Assembly (NCBI GenBank): GCA_024405215.1
Contig: JAKSPB010000011.1
Span: 1 to 64,000, forward strand
DNA from: Lentisphaeria bacterium
GTDB lineage: Bacteria; Verrucomicrobiota; Lentisphaeria; Oligosphaerales; Oligosphaeraceae
Length of the DNA stretch: 64,000 nucleotides
Direction: 5' to 3'
The notes under the pieces were generated by a model. That model worked only from the letters and a program-made list of their open reading frames with translations, was not told the DNA's origin and ran no database searches. The position numbers were made by a program, and so were the translations under genes. Below are positions 59,346 to 64,000 of the stretch, one piece after another; position 1 is the first letter of the stretch; each line of letters starts with the position of its first letter.

Positions 59346-59420
59346 GGCGCGATAGCCAAGTGGTAAGGCGAAGGTCTGCAAAACCTTTATTCATCGGTCC
59401 GAATCCGATTCGCGCCTCCA
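59346..59420 (+). tRNA. tRNA-Cys (anticodon GCA)
   Basis: Acceptor GGCGCGA pairs with TCGCGCC, D-arm GCC/GGC, anticodon stem AAGGT/ACCTT with loop CTGCAAA and anticodon GCA, T-arm with GTCCGAAT. The 3' CCA is encoded. Confidence 0.95.
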
Positions 59421-59573
59421 GATTTTCATCTCGAGTGCGGCTCGTCGCAATAGCCGGCTGTGTTCAGGTCACTGATTTCACGGCCGGCTGTTTTATGTCA
59501 GGCACCTGCCGACTCGTATTCTTTGTTCTACCTGTAAATCCTCCCGTTCGCGGAGTATTCCTCTTCCCCAAGC

Positions 59574-59936
59574 ATGGCAAAAAAACGTTTCACCTACACC
59601 GACGATTTCGATGAGGACGAAGAGCTCTTATTAGACCGCAAGGCAAAGCGAAAGAGGGAACGCGAGCTGGAACGCCAGCGTCAGGAGGAAGAGCAGGAGC
59701 CACAAAGCCCGGCGGACGATACGATGGTCCGCATGGTGGCCGCGTGCCAGGCAAACCAGTGGCGCGAAGCCGCCGTGATCTGCCTGAATGCCATGGAACG
59801 CTTTCAGCAAGAAGGTCATCCGGAACAGGCAGAGGGGATCGCGGCGGCGTTCCAGAAAATCGACCGCTCCCTGCGCCGGCAGATGATTGCCGCTTTTATC
59901 AAGGAATCCGCAAAACTGTTGTCGACTAAGGAGTAA
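59574..59936 (+). CDS. Uncharacterised charged protein
   Basis: A 120-residue protein. The first 45 residues are very charged ('RKRERELERQRQEEEQEPQ') and likely helical or disordered. Residues about 50-110 hold helices with 'MVRMVAACQANQWREAAVICLNAMERF' that look like a tetratricopeptide-type helical pair. No characterised family was recognised. It is followed after seven bases by a coiled-coil gene on the same strand, so the two are likely partners. Confidence 0.7.
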   Translation: MAKKRFTYTDDFDEDEELLLDRKAKRKRERELERQRQEEEQEPQSPADDTMVRMVAACQANQWREAAVICLNAMERFQQEGHPEQAEGIAAAFQKIDRSLRRQMIAAFIKESAKLLSTKE

Positions 59937-59943
59937 CTCCTGA

Positions 59944-61323
59944 ATGCTGGGAAACAACGAGAAAATCGAGGGAGTCAGCGTCCCTGAACTCTTTTCCGCC
60001 ATGCTCAACGAACTGCCGTGGCGCACGCTGAATCAGTACATCACCAACAACGCACAGCTGCTGAAGGTCTGCACTTTCGGCGGCCATCGCGTGGACCCGC
60101 AACAGCGCCCCCGCCTGACCAAGCAGCTCATCAACGAGGCGGTGAAGACCGAGTATTCCGAAAGCACCTGCAATGCCCTGTTCGCCGCCTGGTATCCCGT
60201 CCACACGGAACTCCATGAGACGCTGGAGACCTACTTCAAGTCCGACGAATACAAGACCTATCGCAGCGAGCACAAGCTTTCCGAAGAGGACTACGTCCTG
60301 TCCGACGAGAAGTTCAATGCCTTCTTCAAAGCCTCCGAACTGAAGGCTTGGAAGATCCTCCTGCTCTTCTCCCCGTTGAAATTCTCCCATCCGCAGGCCG
60401 ACCAGATTCTGAATCATCAGGCTGATTCCGCAGAGCTGCAGGACAAGATCGCCGACCTGGAGGCACGTCTCGCAGAAGCCGAGAAGAAGGCCGCCAACGC
60501 CACTGCCGATGCGGAAAAGGCACGTGCACAATTCCAGAGCGCCGACAACGACCTGCGTCAGTTGAAACAGCAACAGCGGACCTTGAAGTCCGACCTGGAT
60601 GCCGCCAACCAGAAGCTCCAATCCTCCTCCGCCGAGAACAAGCGTCTGACCGCCATGCTCTCCAGCCAATCCGAGGAGCTCTCCAAGAAAGCCGCCAATG
60701 CAACTGAGAATGCCGAGCGCGTCAGCGCCCGCCTCCAGGCCGAGCTTTCCCGTTTGCAGAGTGATCTCAATGGCTGGCAGAACAAATACCAGGAGCAACT
60801 TCTGGCCAACCGCCAAATCCAGAGCGACTCCGCCAGCACCGCGCAGCGCGCCGACAAGGCCAACGCGGAGCGTGACGCCGCCCTCCGGAAACTGGGCGAA
60901 TCCCAGAAGTTCGTGGATCTTCTTCTCTCCCGTATCGAGTGGGCGAAACTGGGTTCCCAGCTGAAGCTCTCCCCCACTCTCCGCAAGAACTTCAACAGCA
61001 TGCTGAAGCGCCTGAACTACGAAGAAGACCTCTCCCTCACCATCGAAGGCACCCTGCCCGAGTTCTGGACCAAGCTAGTCACCGACGAGACCGCCCTCAT
61101 CCAGAAGATCGCCAACTCCAACACGCTGGAAGTCAGCAAGGGCGACATGGAAGGCTTCTGGAACGAAGTCAAGGATGCCTTCACGGAAGTCCAGACCTCT
61201 TTGGAAGCCCGTGTCTTCATGATGGGATTCCTCCACGAGCTGCTCTTCGCCATCTACAGCCCCGAGCAACTGGCTACTCCTACCATTCCGACGACGACAA
61301 AAGCAAAAAAAACTGCTGAATAA
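59944..61323 (+). CDS. Coiled-coil protein of unknown function
   Basis: A 459-residue protein. The first 150 residues are a globular helical domain ('LPWRTLNQYITNNAQLLKVCTFGGHRVDPQQRPRLTKQLINEAVK'). Residues about 160-320 are a long coiled coil ('LEARLAEAEKKAANATADAEKARAQFQ'), and the last 130 residues are again globular ('LLSRIEWAKLGSQLKLSPTLRKNFNSMLKRLNYEEDLSL'). An AAGGAG site lies ten bases before the start. No known domain. It is the second gene of the pair after the charged protein and before tRNA-Val. A structural or partition-type role is possible. Confidence 0.75.
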   Translation: MLGNNEKIEGVSVPELFSAMLNELPWRTLNQYITNNAQLLKVCTFGGHRVDPQQRPRLTKQLINEAVKTEYSESTCNALFAAWYPVHTELHETLETYFKSDEYKTYRSEHKLSEEDYVLSDEKFNAFFKASELKAWKILLLFSPLKFSHPQADQILNHQADSAELQDKIADLEARLAEAEKKAANATADAEKARAQFQSADNDLRQLKQQQRTLKSDLDAANQKLQSSSAENKRLTAMLSSQSEELSKKAANATENAERVSARLQAELSRLQSDLNGWQNKYQEQLLANRQIQSDSASTAQRADKANAERDAALRKLGESQKFVDLLLSRIEWAKLGSQLKLSPTLRKNFNSMLKRLNYEEDLSLTIEGTLPEFWTKLVTDETALIQKIANSNTLEVSKGDMEGFWNEVKDAFTEVQTSLEARVFMMGFLHELLFAIYSPEQLATPTIPTTTKAKKTAE

Positions 61324-61336
61324 CTTCACAGGCGAC

Positions 61337-61364
61337 TTGCAATATCCGTTTTCACGCTTATAGT
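61337..61364 (+). promoter_or_regulatory. Promoter of tRNA-Val
   Basis: TTGCAA at 61337-61342, 16 bases, then TATAGT at 61359-61364. It shares the ACGCTTAT-TAAG surround with the tRNA-Cys promoter. The tRNA starts 18 bases downstream. Confidence 0.75.
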
Positions 61365-61381
61365 AAGTCCGCTTTCCGAAA

Positions 61382-61459
61382 TGTGCGATTAGCTCAGTTG
61401 GTTAGAGCGCTACCCTGACACGGTAGAGGTCGCTGGTCCGAGTCCTGCATCGCACACCA
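61382..61459 (+). tRNA. tRNA-Val (anticodon GAC)
   Basis: Acceptor TGTGCGA pairs with TCGCACA, D-arm GCTC/GAGC, anticodon stem CTACC/GGTAG with loop CTGACAC and anticodon GAC, and the T-arm carries GTCCGAGT. CCA is encoded. Confidence 0.95.
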
Positions 61460-61464
61460 TTTTC

Positions 61465-61496
61465 AAGCCGCCTAGGTTTCACCTGGCGGCTTTTTT
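61465..61496 (+). terminator. Terminator after tRNA-Val
   Basis: Stem AAGCCGCC/GGCGGCTT with an inner AGGT/ACCT pair, followed by TTTTTT. Confidence 0.9.
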
Positions 61497-61527
61497 GTTG
61501 TCGGACCTGTCGCCCCAAAAAGAATTC

Positions 61528-62775
61528 ATGATGAAAAAGCGTCATATTTTTCTCTTGCTTGCCGTCACCCTGCTGTATTTCTTCGTGAACTTCCAGCGCA
61601 CCGCGGTTCCCGGGACCATCTTCAATGAACTCCAGAGCGACCTGAATGTCAACGCAGGCTACGTCACCGCCCTGGGTTCCTCCTTCATGTACATCTACGC
61701 GTTCTGCCAGCTTCTGACGGGCCTGGTGGTTAAACGCTATGGCGGTTTCCGCACCATTCTCATTGGCGGTTTTTTCTTCTCCTTGGGGAGCGTTCTCTTC
61801 CCCTTTAGCCATGCACTCTGGCAGATGTATGTCCTGCGCGCCTTCGCGGGACTAGGCGCCAGCGTCGTCTACTTGAGCATGATTGACGAACTCTCACGCC
61901 TCTATCCCCAGCAATTCACTAAACTCTTCGGGCTTTTCACGTGCACAGGCTACGTCGGCAGCATCGCCGCAGGCACGCCATTTGTCTCCGCCCTGCACTA
62001 TTTCCCATGGCGGACTCTACTAGCCGGCATCGGTCTGACCATCGGAGCACTCTATCTTGCCTTTTCCGGAACCTCACTGACTTGCCAGCACCCGGAAATC
62101 AAGAAAAACAGCGGTTCACTCAAGCCCATTCTGGACTTCTTCCGCAACCCGCTGAACTTGAAACTGGCGGCATTCTCCAGCACCAACTGGGGACTCTACT
62201 ACACGCTCCTCACCGTCATCGGCAAGAAATACCTGGAAGACTACTGCCAGATGTCCGTCTCCGCAGCCACCGCCATCATCACCATCATGGGTGCACTTTC
62301 TGCCGGCCACAACTGCTTCGTGGGCTTCCTGGCCCCTCGTCTACACAACCGCCGCCTGCCCTTCTATCGATGCGCCTCCACAACCGCGCTGCTCTGCTAC
62401 ATCCTGATGACCGTGGCACTGGTTTTCCATTTCCGGCACCCGCTCCTGGCCGTTCTTTTCCTGGCGACCACGCCAACTGCAAGCATCTCTCCCGTTCAGG
62501 TCGCCTATACCCGCGAAATCAATCCCACCAGTAACAGCGCCCCCGCAGTCGCGACACTCAATTTCCTCTCCTATCTTTTTGTGGCGCTCTTCAGCAATCT
62601 GTGCGGGGTGATGCTCGACGCCTTCGCCCCCTCCCTTGTCGAAGGCATCAAGGTCTACGGGCGAAATTCCTATCTGCTCTTCTTCCTATTCGCCACACTG
62701 GTCTCCACCATCGGCTTCATCTCCATCAGACGCCTGCCGGAATCCAATGGCAAGAATATCTATGGAACGAAGTAA
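61528..62775 (+). CDS. Major facilitator superfamily transporter
   Basis: A 415-residue protein with about 12 membrane helices in the MFS pattern: 'FQRTAVPGTIFNELQSDLNVNAGYVTALGSSFMYIYAFCQLLTG' (helices 1-2), 'RYGGFRTILIGGFFFSLGSVLFPFS', and in the second half 'FFRNPLNLKLAAFSSTNWGLYYTLLTVIGKKYLEDYCQM'. It shows the common 'sugar-phosphate/organic anion' type of N-terminal half; the substrate is not evident. The start at 61528 begins the first helix; ATG 61531 is equal. No operon partner. Confidence 0.88.
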   Translation: MMKKRHIFLLLAVTLLYFFVNFQRTAVPGTIFNELQSDLNVNAGYVTALGSSFMYIYAFCQLLTGLVVKRYGGFRTILIGGFFFSLGSVLFPFSHALWQMYVLRAFAGLGASVVYLSMIDELSRLYPQQFTKLFGLFTCTGYVGSIAAGTPFVSALHYFPWRTLLAGIGLTIGALYLAFSGTSLTCQHPEIKKNSGSLKPILDFFRNPLNLKLAAFSSTNWGLYYTLLTVIGKKYLEDYCQMSVSAATAIITIMGALSAGHNCFVGFLAPRLHNRRLPFYRCASTTALLCYILMTVALVFHFRHPLLAVLFLATTPTASISPVQVAYTREINPTSNSAPAVATLNFLSYLFVALFSNLCGVMLDAFAPSLVEGIKVYGRNSYLLFFLFATLVSTIGFISIRRLPESNGKNIYGTK

Positions 62776-62780
62776 TTCAG

Positions 62781-62816
62781 GTAATTGCAAAAATCGTTTG
62801 CGACTTTTGCAATTAC
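62781..62816. terminator. Hairpin between convergent genes
   Basis: A 16-bp inverted repeat GTAATTGCAAAAATCG / CGACTTTTGCAATTAC with a four-base loop and one mismatch. It lies between the convergent MFS and Mrr-like genes and could limit read-through from both sides; no T-run follows. The TTGCAAAA core recalls the ends of the 2441-2594 element. Confidence 0.5.
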
Positions 62817-62850
62817 ACGCTGATTTCTGGAAACGCTTGAACGATGACAG

Positions 62851-63549
62851 CTACCTTTCCTTCCGTCCCGCCCGAATCTTCCGCAAAATCTCCCGATGAT
62901 ACTGCGGATAGAAGAAATTCGCGGCGACAGCCTCCCGGACTCTCCAAAAGAATCGGTCGCCGTTCTGAAAACGCATCGCCATCCGATCATATCCAGGCGT
63001 GAAGGGCAGCAGGAAACGCCCCGCGTCCGCCGTGATCCGCTGGGCTTTGACTGACGGATAGCGCTGATACGCAACGCGCGACTGCACCAGAAGTCCCAGG
63101 TGCCTTGCCAAGACACGTGCTTCAGGCAAGACCTCGCCGCACGTCATCAGCACACCCCGGACATCCGTCCGGCACATATCCAACTTTGCCCCAAACTTCT
63201 CCCAGCGGAAACGTTCCACAGCCCCATGAAGCCGAGATATCACATCCGAGTCCACAGGCTTCTGCCAACGCTTGCACTGGACGAGACGGATTTTTCGCGG
63301 CGCACACGCCACCAAATCAATGCCACCGTCCCGAAGACCGTCCCGTAATCCACGATACTCTATGGAATACCCGTGGGAGGCAAACAAATAGCCGATATAC
63401 CGTTCATATTGCACCCCGTAGTCGCGTTTAGCCTCCTCCCCTGAACGACGCTCTAGCGACGGTAGCTTCCCATACCGCAAATACCAGTTGAGTTTGTACT
63501 CCAACGCCGCGATGTCATCTTCGGGGACCTCGCCATATTCTGTGCGCAT
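62851..63549 (-). CDS. Mrr-like restriction endonuclease
   Basis: A 232-residue protein with the Mrr_cat PD-(D/E)XK core: 'YERYIGYLFASHGY', 'GGIDLVACAPRKIRLVQCKRW' with the catalytic Asp and Gln-x-Lys, and 'GVLMTCGEV'. Such enzymes cut methylated or other modified DNA. The ATG at 63549 is preferred because GAGGAG lies nine bases before it and the start then falls after the stop of the upstream frame; an ATG at 63651 would overlap that frame by 47 bases. No partner gene. Its neighbour is an Rpn-type remnant. Confidence 0.8.
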   Translation of the reverse strand: MRTEYGEVPEDDIAALEYKLNWYLRYGKLPSLERRSGEEAKRDYGVQYERYIGYLFASHGYSIEYRGLRDGLRDGGIDLVACAPRKIRLVQCKRWQKPVDSDVISRLHGAVERFRWEKFGAKLDMCRTDVRGVLMTCGEVLPEARVLARHLGLLVQSRVAYQRYPSVKAQRITADAGRFLLPFTPGYDRMAMRFQNGDRFFWRVREAVAANFFYPQYHREILRKIRAGRKER

Positions 63550-63604
63550 ATCATCCCACTCCTCAACTGAAATTCTTCCTATCGTCGCCGGAAGAAGCTC
63601 CGCT

Positions 63605-63880
63605 TCAATGCAAATACGCTTCGGCCTCCGGTGCCGAAAGCGCATAGACATCCATCAGGATTGTCTTGATCTCCCCCATGGTCTGTCTCGCCTGCTTCAA
63701 GGCGGACACGGTCCTTTCCACACCCCTGACATGCTCCTCAGCCTTGCCCTCGGCCTTGCCCTCGGCTTTGCCCGCATTGAACGCCCTTTCCTTGATCTTA
63801 TCCAATCCCTTGCACATGTTCTTCTCCTCCTGTTTCTTTACCATGGGAAAATCAGATCCCGTGACCGCATTGATCACCAT
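63605..63880 (-). pseudogene. C-terminal remnant of an Rpn-type PD-(D/E)XK transposase/nuclease
   Basis: The 91 residues 'VINAVTGSDFPMVK' and 'NMCKGLDKIKERAFNAGKAEGKAEGKAEEHVRGVERTV' match the C-terminal tail of Rpn/YhgA-like recombination-promoting nucleases, which end in similar charged helical repeats. The N-terminal nuclease core (about 200 residues) is missing, and an interspersed palindrome lies in its place (63940-63971). The repeat 'GKAEGKAEGKAE' comes from a short DNA tandem at about 63737-63772. It was probably cut by rearrangement. Confidence 0.6.
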
Positions 63881-63939
63881 ACACGCCTCTTCCCCCAGGG
63901 ACGAAAAGTTCCGGCAACGATTCAGAAGAAATGCTTTGA

Positions 63940-63971
63940 ACCACGAATACACACCAATGAACACGAATGGC
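63940..63971. repeat. Interspersed ACGAATGAACAC repeat, copy 3 (partial)
   Basis: It reads GAACCACGAATACACACC followed by AATGAACACGAATGG, matching copy 1 at 959-1015. The last 30 bases of the window show nothing further. Confidence 0.7.
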
Positions 63972-64000
63972 GTCCCGGCTGTCGGTCCTGCAGAAACATC

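Overview
The window looks like a chromosomal piece of a Gram-negative anaerobe of the PVC group, most plausibly Lentisphaerota or a close verrucomicrobial relative from a gut-type habitat. This is inferred from gene content, not from a marker tree: an outer-membrane barrel protein, very large secreted proteins, dockerin-like and 'GWNLL...GxGFW' C-terminal modules, a BspA-like giant surface protein, a ferredoxin-dependent 2-oxoacid oxidoreductase and interspersed 'ACGAATGAACACGAATGG' palindromes.

Layout. 1-6.1 kb (minus strand): nickel-pincer cofactor genes larC (cut by the window edge) and larB, a MurC-like ligase, a DnaQ-type exonuclease overlapping a family 2 glycosyltransferase, an SGNH hydrolase and an uncharacterised enzyme. 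6.3-17.8 kb (minus): five exported proteins in a row. They are a 1112-residue propeller-like protein, an outer-membrane barrel, a 1461-residue protein with a possible cohesin-like head and cadherin-like repeats, a protein with two identical dockerin-like EF-hand modules, and a smaller exported protein. 18-26 kb (plus): a type I restriction-modification locus (hsdM, hsdS, hsdR) interrupted by a decayed RelB/YafQ remnant and an AAA/PD-(D/E)XK gene. 26-28 kb: an exported protein, a GH99-like glycosidase and a fragment of a second hsdR.

28-38 kb (minus): a surface/secretion cluster of a 2186-residue BspA/InlB-repeat protein, a 67-residue acidic peptide, a C10 cysteine protease with RTX repeats and a lone IS630-type helix-turn-helix protein. 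Upstream of the giant gene lie two terminator-like hairpins and 14 copies of CTGT. 38.4-45.2 kb (minus): rpsL-rpsG-fusA-rpsJ-rplC-rplD-rplW-rplB-rpsS, ended by a terminator straight after rpsS and followed by tRNA-Thr. The usual rplV-rpsC continuation and tuf are absent here. 45.5-50 kb (plus): uvrA with a perfect palindrome before its start, then prfC. 50-53.4 kb (minus): an AAA/DUF4143 ATPase, a 33-bp-period repeat that can encode a YPVKSV-repeat peptide, tlyA and an amidohydrolase.

53.4-56.2 kb (minus): a ferredoxin, KorA and fused KorB-KorC operon. 56.4-62.8 kb (plus): aquaporin, a GH78-type rhamnosidase, tRNA-Cys, two coiled-coil proteins of unknown role, tRNA-Val and an MFS transporter. 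The right end (minus) holds an Mrr-like endonuclease and the C-terminal remnant of an Rpn-type nuclease beside another interspersed palindrome.

The strongest leads for something new are the neighbouring cohesin-like and dockerin-like proteins, the giant surface protein/acidic peptide/RTX-protease cluster with its repeat-rich leader, and the YPVKSV repeat ORF beside the DUF4143 ATPase. No CRISPR array, rRNA gene, complete insertion sequence or complete prophage was seen.
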